48,760 bases of DNA, from contig QJYB01000096.1 of assembly GCA_003247835.1 (NCBI GenBank), positions 1-48,760 on the forward strand, in the 5' to 3' direction. The DNA is from Gammaproteobacteria bacterium (GTDB lineage Bacteria > Pseudomonadota > Gammaproteobacteria > Pseudomonadales > Azotimanducaceae). This document shows positions 1 to 6,473 of the stretch, piece after piece. Below the pieces are notes generated by a model. That model searched no databases. It was not told where the DNA came from and saw nothing but the letters and a program-made list of their open reading frames with translations. Position 1 is the stretch's first letter. Each line of letters starts with the position of its first letter. A program made the position numbers and the translations under genes.

Positions 1-437
1 GGCAGCCGGCCGGTGGCGTCCAGTGTTTCAAGACGGTCGGCCAGCACATCGAGCTGCATCCCCTCCTCGGAGAGCGGCACGCCCACCATGTCGAGCTTGA
101 GGCTGCGATAGGCGGCGAGGGTGCCCGGGTAGCTGAACTCCTCGATGATGCAGGTATCTCCAGGCGCGTCCTGCAGTGCCTCGGCGGTCAGGGTGACCGC
201 CTGCATGGACCCGTTGGTCAGCATCAGGTGGTCGGGACTCACCGCCACCTCTTCGCGCTCGGACTCCCTGCGTGCCATGGCCTCCCTCAAGGGAAGAAAA
301 CCGAGCTTTCCGGGGTAATCGTTCAGTGCCGCGGCTTCGCGTTCGATGACGCGCACGGCCGCTTCCTGCAATGCCCGCACCGGAAAGGTTTCGGGATTGG
401 AGCGGCCGCTGCCGAAGTCGTAACGGATCTGACTCAT
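1..437 (-). CDS. PLP-dependent class I/II aminotransferase (N-terminal part, cut by window edge)
   Basis: Only the first 145 or so residues are inside the window; the gene runs off the left edge. Translation begins MSQIRYDFGSGRSNPETFP and continues through YPGKLGFLPLREAMARR and LTNGSMQAVTL, the N-terminal lobe of fold-type I aminotransferases (2-aminoadipate/MocR-like group). It lacks the winged-helix domain of MocR regulators, so it looks like a plain enzyme. Its ATG overlaps the stop codon of the upstream isomerase-like gene (ATGA), so it is the third gene of a minus-strand operon and probably moves an amino group in the same catabolic route. The catalytic lysine lies outside the window, so the reaction cannot be predicted. 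Confidence 0.8.
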   Translation of the reverse strand, partial: MSQIRYDFGSGRSNPETFPVRALQEAAVRVIEREAAALNDYPGKLGFLPLREAMARRESEREEVAVSPDHLMLTNGSMQAVTLTAEALQDAPGDTCIIEEFSYPGTLAAYRSLKLDMVGVPLSEEGMQLDVLADRLETLDATGRL

Positions 438-1195
438 GTGGTCGACCTCCCCTCGGCGAGTCCGTGGCCGACCAGGTAGTCGTAGCTCTCCCGAACGGCC
501 GTCATCATATCCGTGGCGCAGGCGTCGAGCTCCACCACCAGCCACTCGAGCACCGCGTCGTCTGCAGCGGCGATGATGCCGGGCACATCCATGCGTCCCG
601 AGCCGACAGCAACGTGGGGTTGTTTTGCTTCCAGTGGCCCGTCCTTGATGTGCAGGAGCGGCGCGCGATGTCGGATGCGGGCGAGCTCAACGGCCGGATC
701 GCAGGCGCCGAAATTGGCAGCCCAGTAGGTATCCAGCTCGAACCTGAGGTCCGGCACCCACTCGGCGAGGTAGTGGAAGGCGGGACGGCCATCGAAAAGC
801 TGGAACTCCCACCAGTGGTTGTGGATCGCGAGCTCGAAACCCTGGGGGCGGAGCACGTCGATGAGCTGCTGGCACGTGTCGGCCGTGCGCCTTACTGCGT
901 CCAGGTCCACGAAATCGTCGGGCATGAAGCCGCCGATGGCACGGGTGAGGCCGAGCTCGGACAGCATTTCCACCACCTCGCCGATCGGCGATCGGTTGGC
1001 CCACGGCGTGTGGCTGGAAGAAATCTGCATGCCGAGCGCTTCCACCTGTGACCGGAATTCCCGGGGCGTCTTGCCGAACAGGTTGAAAGGCTCGACACCT
1101 CTGTAGCCGATGTCGGCGAGTCCGGTGAGCACAGCGTCGAAGTCCGCGGCGGACGCTTCGCGCAGCGAGTAGAGCTGAACGGAGATGGGTTTCAC
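434..1195 (-). CDS. Sugar phosphate isomerase/epimerase family protein (xylose isomerase-like TIM barrel)
   Basis: 253 residues from a GTG start that overlaps the stop of the upstream dehydrogenase (GTGA). The N-terminus MKPISVQLYSLREAS and the segments IHNHWWEF (about 124-131), FELDTYW (152-158) and LHIKDG (181-186) are the metal-binding barrel strands of the AP-endonuclease-2/xylose-isomerase-like superfamily. Proteins of this kind act as isomerases, epimerases, dehydratases or lyases on sugars, inosose or keto-sugars. Its place right after a Gfo/Idh/MocA dehydrogenase suggests it acts on the oxidised (keto) product of that enzyme. Family assignment is firm; the substrate is unknown. Confidence 0.88.
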   Translation of the reverse strand: MKPISVQLYSLREASAADFDAVLTGLADIGYRGVEPFNLFGKTPREFRSQVEALGMQISSSHTPWANRSPIGEVVEMLSELGLTRAIGGFMPDDFVDLDAVRRTADTCQQLIDVLRPQGFELAIHNHWWEFQLFDGRPAFHYLAEWVPDLRFELDTYWAANFGACDPAVELARIRHRAPLLHIKDGPLEAKQPHVAVGSGRMDVPGIIAAADDAVLEWLVVELDACATDMMTAVRESYDYLVGHGLAEGRSTT

Positions 1196-2244
1196 AGCAG
1201 CACCTCCCGGTTGCCGGCAGCTGAGGTATAGATCGCATCGAGGAGACGCTGCACGGTGAGTGCCTGATCGAGATCAATGATGGGTGCTTCCCGTTCGAGC
1301 AGCACATTGACGAAATGTTCGGCGCGGGAGCCGTGCGGATAGGCGGGCGGTGGCGCTTCGGGATTCTGGATGACACGATACGCACCACCCTCTCCGGGCT
1401 CGAACAGCTCGCCCGCGTAGACGGCCATGCCTGCGTCCTCGCCGTAGAGCAGTACGTCGTGATCGTTGCCGCGGCTCTGATGCAGAGCCCAGGCAGCTTC
1501 CAGTGAGACGACCACGCCACCCTCCAGGCGGATCAGCGCCGTGGCGAAGTCGTCCACGTCGAAGGTGTCGAAGGTCCGCTCGGAGCGACCCCAGCCGCCC
1601 TCGCCGAGACCCCGGTTGCCGAACCTGGTGAACGTTGCGCCGCTCACCGACACCGGTCTGAAGTTGTCCAGCAGGTGCAGGGCCACGTCCAGCACGTGGA
1701 CGCCGATATCGAGCAGCGCGCCCCCGCCCGAGGTGGCGCGGTTCGTGAACCAGCTGCCGAGCCGCGGGATGCCGGCGCGGCGCCGCCAGTAAGCCTTGAC
1801 GTGATAGATTCCGCCGAACCGACCGGCCTGACAGAGCTGCCGCGCGCGCTGAACGCCGGCCTCGAAGCGTTGATTCATGCCGATCATCAGAATCCGCTCG
1901 TTCCGACGTGCGGCTGCGATGACGTTCTCGGCGCCGTCGGCGTTTACTGCGAACGGCTTGTCGAGTAGCACGTGCTTGCCGGCATTCAGTGCCGCCGTGG
2001 CGACGGGCTCGTGCAGCATATTGGGTACCGCGATGTATACGGCGTCGATATCGTCCCGGTCGAGGAGTGTGTCCGCGTCGTTGTGAACGTTTTCCGCCCC
2101 CGTGCTGCGGGCCAGAGCAGAAGCCCGCTCGGTGCTGGGATCGGCGACAGCGACGATCCGGCAGTCAGGATGCCGCGCGAACTCCCTGGCGGTGAACGCA
2201 GCTATCTGACCGGCACCGATCATGCCGAGCCGAATGGTCGTCAT
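1192..2244 (-). CDS. Gfo/Idh/MocA family NAD(P)-dependent oxidoreductase
   Basis: 350 residues. The N-terminal Rossmann fold has GAGQIA at 10-15; the family's catalytic Lys is in the DKP motif at 95-97, and DIGVHVLD at 179-186 carries the usual Asp and His of the C-terminal domain. Enzymes of this family oxidise or reduce sugars, inositols and sugar acids with NAD(P). It is the first gene of a three-gene minus-strand operon, followed by the isomerase-like gene and the aminotransferase. The ATG at 2244 has a strong upstream ribosome site (AGGGGGAGG). A related but clearly different dehydrogenase starts divergently about 100 bp away. Confidence 0.92.
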   Translation of the reverse strand: MTTIRLGMIGAGQIAAFTAREFARHPDCRIVAVADPSTERASALARSTGAENVHNDADTLLDRDDIDAVYIAVPNMLHEPVATAALNAGKHVLLDKPFAVNADGAENVIAAARRNERILMIGMNQRFEAGVQRARQLCQAGRFGGIYHVKAYWRRRAGIPRLGSWFTNRATSGGGALLDIGVHVLDVALHLLDNFRPVSVSGATFTRFGNRGLGEGGWGRSERTFDTFDVDDFATALIRLEGGVVVSLEAAWALHQSRGNDHDVLLYGEDAGMAVYAGELFEPGEGGAYRVIQNPEAPPPAYPHGSRAEHFVNVLLEREAPIIDLDQALTVQRLLDAIYTSAAGNREVLL

Positions 2245-2345
2245 GGAACCTCCCCCTGGCCGCCCGGCGACGGACCTTGAGGCCCTTTGTCGAGGCGAAT
2301 GCGGTATCGTAGCACGGCGATTCCAGAGCGAGTTCAGGGGGAGGT
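2245..2345. promoter_or_regulatory. Divergent intergenic region with mirrored Shine-Dalgarno sequences
   Basis: This 101-bp gap separates two head-to-head operons and must hold both promoters. Its ends are a perfect 11-bp inverted repeat: ACCTCCCCCTG at 2248-2258 and CAGGGGGAGGT at 2335-2345. Each arm is the ribosome-binding site of the gene it faces. I see no clear sigma-70 box pair or other operator in between. Confidence 0.5.
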
Positions 2346-3527
2346 GTGGCGGACCGAAAGCTCAGGATGGGTCTGATCGGCGGCGGCGAGGGCGCATTCA
2401 TCGGCGCCGTGCACCGCATGGCTGCGGAGCTCGATGGTGAGATCGAGCTGGTCTGCGGTGCCTTTTCGTCGGACCCCGAGCGGTCACGCCGTTCCGGCGA
2501 GCACCTCTACCGCCTGCCGGCCGCGCGCTGCTATCCGGACTACCGGACGATGTTCGACAGCGAAGCGACACTCGATCCTTCGCGACGCATGGACTTCGTC
2601 ACCGTTGCCACACCCAACCACGTGCACTTCGACGCGGTCGTGCTCGCCATCGAGGCAGGCTTCGACGTGGTCTGCGACAAGCCGCTCACACACCGGCTGG
2701 AAGATGCGCTCACTCTGGCGGACCGGGTCGAGCAGAGCGACCGACTGTTCTGCCTGACCCACAACTACACGGGCTATCCCATGGTCCGTGAGGCAAGGTC
2801 GCTGGTGGCGTCCGGTCGGCTCGGGCGTATCCGCCGGGTGAGCTGCGAATATCTGCAGGGCTGGCTCGCGTCATCTGAGGAAGCTTCCGGCAACAAGCAG
2901 GCAGAGTGGCGCACGGACCCCGGCCGTGCGGGAGCAGCCGGGTGCTTCGGCGACATCGGTACTCATGCTCAGAATCTGCTGGAGTTCGTGACAGGGGAGC
3001 GGATCGAGGCTATTGCCGCTGATCTCTCCACATGGGTTGACGGCCGGGCGCTCGACGACGACGGCAACGTTCTGCTGCGGCTGTCGGGCGGTGGACGCGG
3101 CGTTCTTTCGGCGTCACAGATCGCGGTCGGGGAGGAGAACGCTCTGACACTGCGGATCTACGGAGAGCAGGGCGGTCTGGAATGGCACCAGATGTCGCCG
3201 AACACGCTGCGGGTGAAGTGGCCGGATCGGTCGGTGACGCTCCGGCGTACGGGTGGTCCGGAGACATCCACAGAAGCGGTGTCCGCGACGCGCCTGCCCG
3301 CCGGTCATCCGGAAGGCTATCTCGAGGCGTTCGCGCTGCTGTACCGGAATTTCGCTCGGGCGCTGCGTGCCCGCAACGACGGCCGTACGCCGGATCTCGA
3401 TTTTCCCGGCATCGCGGAGGGTGTTCGCGGCATGCACTTCATAGACGCTGTAGTGAAAAGCGCCAACGATGGGGGGCGGTGGCTCGACCTGCCCGGCAAG
3501 CGTAAGACCAGAACCGAGGAGCGGTAG
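2346..3527 (+). CDS. Gfo/Idh/MocA family oxidoreductase
   Basis: 393 residues from a GTG start placed just after CAGGGGGAGGT; an in-frame ATG at 2367 is the alternative start. The glycine-rich loop IGGGEGAF is at 11-18, DKP with the family Lys at 111-113, and [10 protein letters not shown] at 200-209 holds the expected Asp/His pair. It is about 40 residues longer than its divergent neighbour and differs throughout, so the two are paralogous families rather than a recent duplication. The next gene begins on the base after its stop, so the two are co-translated. Likely role: oxidation of a cyclitol, sugar or sugar-derived substrate; the substrate cannot be read from sequence. Confidence 0.92.
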   Translation: MADRKLRMGLIGGGEGAFIGAVHRMAAELDGEIELVCGAFSSDPERSRRSGEHLYRLPAARCYPDYRTMFDSEATLDPSRRMDFVTVATPNHVHFDAVVLAIEAGFDVVCDKPLTHRLEDALTLADRVEQSDRLFCLTHNYTGYPMVREARSLVASGRLGRIRRVSCEYLQGWLASSEEASGNKQAEWRTDPGRAGAAGCFGDIGTHAQNLLEFVTGERIEAIAADLSTWVDGRALDDDGNVLLRLSGGGRGVLSASQIAVGEENALTLRIYGEQGGLEWHQMSPNTLRVKWPDRSVTLRRTGGPETSTEAVSATRLPAGHPEGYLEAFALLYRNFARALRARNDGRTPDLDFPGIAEGVRGMHFIDAVVKSANDGGRWLDLPGKRKTRTEER

Positions 3528-4589
3528 ATGAGAACCCTGCAAGGTCCGGCCATCTTCCTGGCGCAGTTCATGGCGGAGGAGGCGCCATTCAACGACATCG
3601 AAGCCATGGCCCGCTGGGCCGCCGATCTGGGTTTCCTGGGCGTACAGGTGCCGATCGGCAATCCGGCGTTCATCGACGTCGCGCTTGCCGCCGAGAGCCG
3701 TGACTATTGCGACGACCTGAAAGGCAGGGTGGCTGACTGTGGCGTGGAAATCACCGAGCTTTCGACTCATCTCGAAGGTCAGCTCGTCGCCGTGCATCCT
3801 GCGTACGACAAACTGTTCGATGCGTTTGCGCCGAAGGCCGTGCATGGCGATCCGGCCGCGCGAATGGAGTGGGCAGCGACACAGCTGAAGCTGGCTGCGC
3901 GCGCCAGCGCGAACCTCGGTCTCGCGGCCCAGGCCGCATTTTCCGGTGCGCTGCTCTGGCCCATGCTCTACCCCTGGCCGCAGCGCCCGCCGGGTCTTGT
4001 CGAGCTCGGCTTCGAGGAGCTCGGGCGGCGCTGGCGCCCGATTCTCGATGTTTTTGAGGAAGCAGGCGTGGACTGCTGCTACGAGCTGCACCCTGGTGAG
4101 GATCTGCACGACGGCGTGACCTTCGAACGCTTCCTGGATTCAGTCGGTGGCCATGCGCGTGCCAACATCCTCTACGATCCCAGCCACTTCGTGCTGCAGC
4201 AGCTCGACTATCTCGAGTTCATCGACATCTATCACGAGCGGATCCGTATGTTCCACGTCAAGGATGCGGAGTTCCGTCCTACGGGGCGGTCGGGCGTGTA
4301 TGGAGGCTATCAGGACTGGATCGATCGCCCGGGACGCTTCCGCTCGCTGGGCGATGGCCAGATCGACTTCCACGCGATCTTCTCCAAGCTCGCTCAGTAC
4401 GATTACGCCGGCTGGGCCGTGCTGGAGTGGGAGTGTGCGCTGAAGCATCCGGAGGACGGCGCCCGTGAAGGGGCTGCCTTCATAGAGTCGCACATCATCC
4501 GCGTGACGGACCGGGCCTTCGACGACTTCGCCGCTGCCGGCCTGGACGAGGCGGCCAACCGCGAGATTCTGGGGCTCAATCGGACATGA
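3528..4589 (+). CDS. Sugar phosphate isomerase/epimerase family protein (TIM barrel)
   Basis: 353 residues, with its ATG directly adjoining the TAG of the preceding dehydrogenase. Segments CYELHPGEDLHDG, ILYDPSHFVLQ, MFHVKDAEF and AVLEWECALKHPEDG are the metal-binding Glu, Asp, His and Glu strands of the xylose-isomerase-like/AP-endonuclease-2 barrel. It is about 100 residues longer than the barrel protein at 434-1195, with extra sequence around residues 90-150, so the two act on related but different molecules or at different steps. The pairing with a Gfo/Idh/MocA enzyme repeats the arrangement of the divergent operon. Function beyond the family level is inferred. Confidence 0.9.
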   Translation: MRTLQGPAIFLAQFMAEEAPFNDIEAMARWAADLGFLGVQVPIGNPAFIDVALAAESRDYCDDLKGRVADCGVEITELSTHLEGQLVAVHPAYDKLFDAFAPKAVHGDPAARMEWAATQLKLAARASANLGLAAQAAFSGALLWPMLYPWPQRPPGLVELGFEELGRRWRPILDVFEEAGVDCCYELHPGEDLHDGVTFERFLDSVGGHARANILYDPSHFVLQQLDYLEFIDIYHERIRMFHVKDAEFRPTGRSGVYGGYQDWIDRPGRFRSLGDGQIDFHAIFSKLAQYDYAGWAVLEWECALKHPEDGAREGAAFIESHIIRVTDRAFDDFAAAGLDEAANREILGLNRT

Positions 4590-4636
4590 TGAATCCACGG
4601 GTGTGCGTAAAAGCACACAATTCATGGATTCGTCAT
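4588..4636. repeat. Two-part inverted repeat at the 3' end of the dehydrogenase/isomerase operon
   Basis: Starting at the TGA stop, GAATCCA (4591-4597) pairs with TGGATTC (4625-4631), and inside it GTGTGC (4601-4606) pairs with GCACAC (4613-4618) around a GTAAAA loop. No T-run follows, so it is not a classical intrinsic terminator; it may protect the mRNA 3' end. Confidence 0.45.
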
Positions 4637-4738
4637 TGACTTGAACTGGCACGAGGCGCAACATGCGCGTCCTTCGAAATCCGTCGAAAAAACCAGAACG
4701 AGCAGAGCGAGCGCAAAGAGCAGGACGATGAACCACAT
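4622..4738 (-). CDS. Possible small membrane protein (38 residues, tentative)
   Basis: A short minus-strand reading frame begins MWFIVLLFALALLVLVFSTD: one strongly hydrophobic helix followed by a short polar, cysteine-containing tail. It resembles many bacterial single-span small proteins in layout, but there is no clear ribosome-binding site before the ATG at 4738, and a TTG four codons further up is equally possible. It lies in an otherwise gene-free stretch of about 450 bp. I do not recognise it, and chance hydrophobicity is a real alternative. Confidence 0.2.
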   Translation of the reverse strand: MWFIVLLFALALLVLVFSTDFEGRACCASCQFKSMTNP

Positions 4739-4945
4739 GCGGAACAACGAAAACGTAGCGGCGCAGGGCGCCGGACGTACGCGCATGCGTTCGGATACGT
4801 GCGTGTATGCCTGCCCGTGGCCGCACGGCGTGACGGTCGATGGTGCGGATTCCATGACCGGCGCCTGTACGTCCATTGCGTTCGACGTGCTGCGTACCGT
4901 GAAAGGAGACTACGGCTCAAGCGGATAGACGATCGATTTCTACGA
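4640..4945. other. Gene-poor stretch upstream of the MFS gene
   Basis: Apart from the tentative small ORF at its left end, no convincing gene is visible here. Short plus-strand frames (for example 4728-4928) have no good ribosome site and no recognisable sequence. Two tracts of alternating purine and pyrimidine (4775-4790 and about 4795-4811) stand out. The stretch ends at a strong terminator, so it may be an untranslated leader or the 3' region of the operon on its left. Confidence 0.3.
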
Positions 4946-4998
4946 GAAACGAATCAGAAAACCCCGAAGAGCCAGAAGCCTTCGGGGTTTTTCGTTTC
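4946..4998. terminator. Strong, bidirectional intrinsic terminator before the MFS gene
   Basis: AAAACCCCGAAG (4958-4969) pairs perfectly with CTTCGGGGTTTT (4980-4991) across a 10-nt loop. An outer stem, GAAACGAA (4946-4953) with TTCGTTTC (4991-4998), extends it past a four-base bulge. Flanking A and T runs make it work in either direction. It ends only about 36 bp before the MFS ribosome site, so the MFS gene either has a very close promoter or is controlled by readthrough. Confidence 0.85.
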
Positions 4999-5003
4999 AG
5001 GCA

Positions 5004-5031
5004 TCCCGATTCTGAGTGTCACGGATCGGGA
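5004..5031 (+). repeat. Hairpin just upstream of the MFS ribosome-binding site
   Basis: TCCCGAT (5004-5010) and ATCGGGA (5025-5031) form a perfect 7-bp inverted repeat with a 14-nt loop, ending immediately before the Shine-Dalgarno sequence AGGAGAGG at 5034. It could be an operator or an mRNA structure that affects translation; no other evidence is visible. Confidence 0.4.
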
Positions 5032-5045
5032 CGAGGAGAGGAAAC

Positions 5046-6329
5046 ATGGCACTCATGACAAGCGCACCGTCTCACGGGAGGTTGCAGAACAACCTGCTGA
5101 GAACACTCTGGCTCGGGTTTTTCCAGGTTTTCCTGGTATTCATGCCCATTGCCGTACCGTTCTTCCAGTCCAAGGGACTGTCCATGCAGGACGTCTTCGT
5201 TCTGCAGGCCTGGTTCGGATTCGTTGTGCTCATCACCGAGGTGCCGTCCGGGTACATCGCGGACCTGTTCGGCCGCAAGATCACGCTTGTGATCGGCGCG
5301 GTCGCCGTAGGGGTCGGTAACAGCGTGCTGCTCGTTGCCGACGGGTTCTGGGGGCTCGCGCTCTTCGAGCTCAGTCTCGGTATCGGCCACAGCCTGATCT
5401 CGGGGGCCGACATCGCGCTCCTCTACGACACGGAGCTCGCACTCGGTCGTGGTGAGCAGGCGCAGCGGCAAATCGTCGGGCGGCTATACGGCTTCCGTAC
5501 GGTGTCCGAATCCATCGCCGCGCTGCTGTGCAGCCTGCTGCTGCTGCACTCCATGCAGGCGGTAGTGGTCGTTCAGGCCGTGGCCGGATGGATTCCACTG
5601 GTGCTGGCGGTGCTCCTCGTGGAGCCGCCGGGAACGAGACTCGCTTCGGACGATCATCTGGGCAACATGGCGGAGATCTGCCGCGTGCTGCTCACCCGAT
5701 CGCGCCTGCTGCGACTGATCGTGCTCGCGTTGTGCATCTGGAGCCTGACCACGTTCTTCGCGGTGTGGCTGCTGCAGAAGATCTGGGAAGACCAGGGCAT
5801 CGACCTGGTGCACTTCGGCTGGCTGTGGGCGGGACTCACCGTGGTCTCGGCGCTGGCCGGACGCTGGGCGCACCGGGCGGAGGACCTGCTCGGCACCACA
5901 GGCCTGCTGTTGTTCATTGGCCTGTCACCGGTGGTGGGCTATCTGGGGCTCGAGCACTTCGGTGTGATCGGCGGCTATCTGGCCAGTGCGACGTTCTTCG
6001 TCAGCCGCGGCTTCGGTCTGGTGGTGCTGCGCGACGCGCTCAACCGGCGTGTACCCAGTGAGTACCGGGCAACCGCGAACTCGCTGACGAGCTTCGGCTT
6101 CCGGGGTGCCTTCATGGTCACCGGTCCGGTGGTGGGCTACTACCTGGATCTCTGGGGCATGCAGGTGATGCTGTACCTGCTCGCGCTGGCCACCCTGGTG
6201 ATCTTTCTGGTGCTGGTGCTGCCGCTGCTGCTTGCGGTACGGGGTCTACCCACCAACCGCGAGCTGGAGCGGCAGGAGCTCGAGCTGCTCCAGTCTGCCC
6301 TGGAAAGGGAAAAGGTGCCCGGCGGCTGA
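5046..6329 (+). CDS. Major facilitator superfamily transporter
   Basis: 427 residues with about twelve hydrophobic segments. The loop after helix 2 reads SGYIADLFGRKI, a variant of the MFS signature DxxGRR/K, and the pattern of two six-helix halves fits the superfamily. I start it at ATG 5046, preceded by AGGAGAGG; an in-frame GTG at 5016 would add ten residues but has no ribosome site. The C-terminus ends in a charged cytoplasmic tail (NRELERQELELLQSALEREK). It stands alone between terminators, so context gives no substrate; drug or metabolite efflux is a common role for this type. Confidence 0.88.
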   Translation: MALMTSAPSHGRLQNNLLRTLWLGFFQVFLVFMPIAVPFFQSKGLSMQDVFVLQAWFGFVVLITEVPSGYIADLFGRKITLVIGAVAVGVGNSVLLVADGFWGLALFELSLGIGHSLISGADIALLYDTELALGRGEQAQRQIVGRLYGFRTVSESIAALLCSLLLLHSMQAVVVVQAVAGWIPLVLAVLLVEPPGTRLASDDHLGNMAEICRVLLTRSRLLRLIVLALCIWSLTTFFAVWLLQKIWEDQGIDLVHFGWLWAGLTVVSALAGRWAHRAEDLLGTTGLLLFIGLSPVVGYLGLEHFGVIGGYLASATFFVSRGFGLVVLRDALNRRVPSEYRATANSLTSFGFRGAFMVTGPVVGYYLDLWGMQVMLYLLALATLVIFLVLVLPLLLAVRGLPTNRELERQELELLQSALEREKVPGG

Positions 6330-6369
6330 TGAAGCCGTCACTGCACGCAGGCAGAGCACATCAGGTGTT

Positions 6370-6460
6370 CGCGGGATCCCCTCCCGCGGATGGCGGAATG
6401 CCGGTCCCCCGCACCGGCAACCGCTTTGCACCCGGAGCCTTCGGGCTCCGGGGCTTTTTT
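6370..6460. terminator. Stack of three hairpins ending in an intrinsic terminator, between converging genes
   Basis: Three perfect inverted repeats follow each other: CGCGGG/CCCGCG (6370-6388), TGCCGGT/ACCGGCA (6399-6419) and CCGGAGCC/GGCTCCGG (6432-6451). The last is followed by a run of six T (6455-6460) and is a good plus-strand terminator for the MFS gene. The other two may stop or insulate the opposing F420 operon transcript. Confidence 0.8.
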
Positions 6461-6473
6461 ACAGGGTCAGGTG

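Noticed and set aside
4728..4928. 66-codon plus-strand ORF before the MFS terminator
   Set aside because: No convincing ribosome site and no familiar sequence; could be chance.
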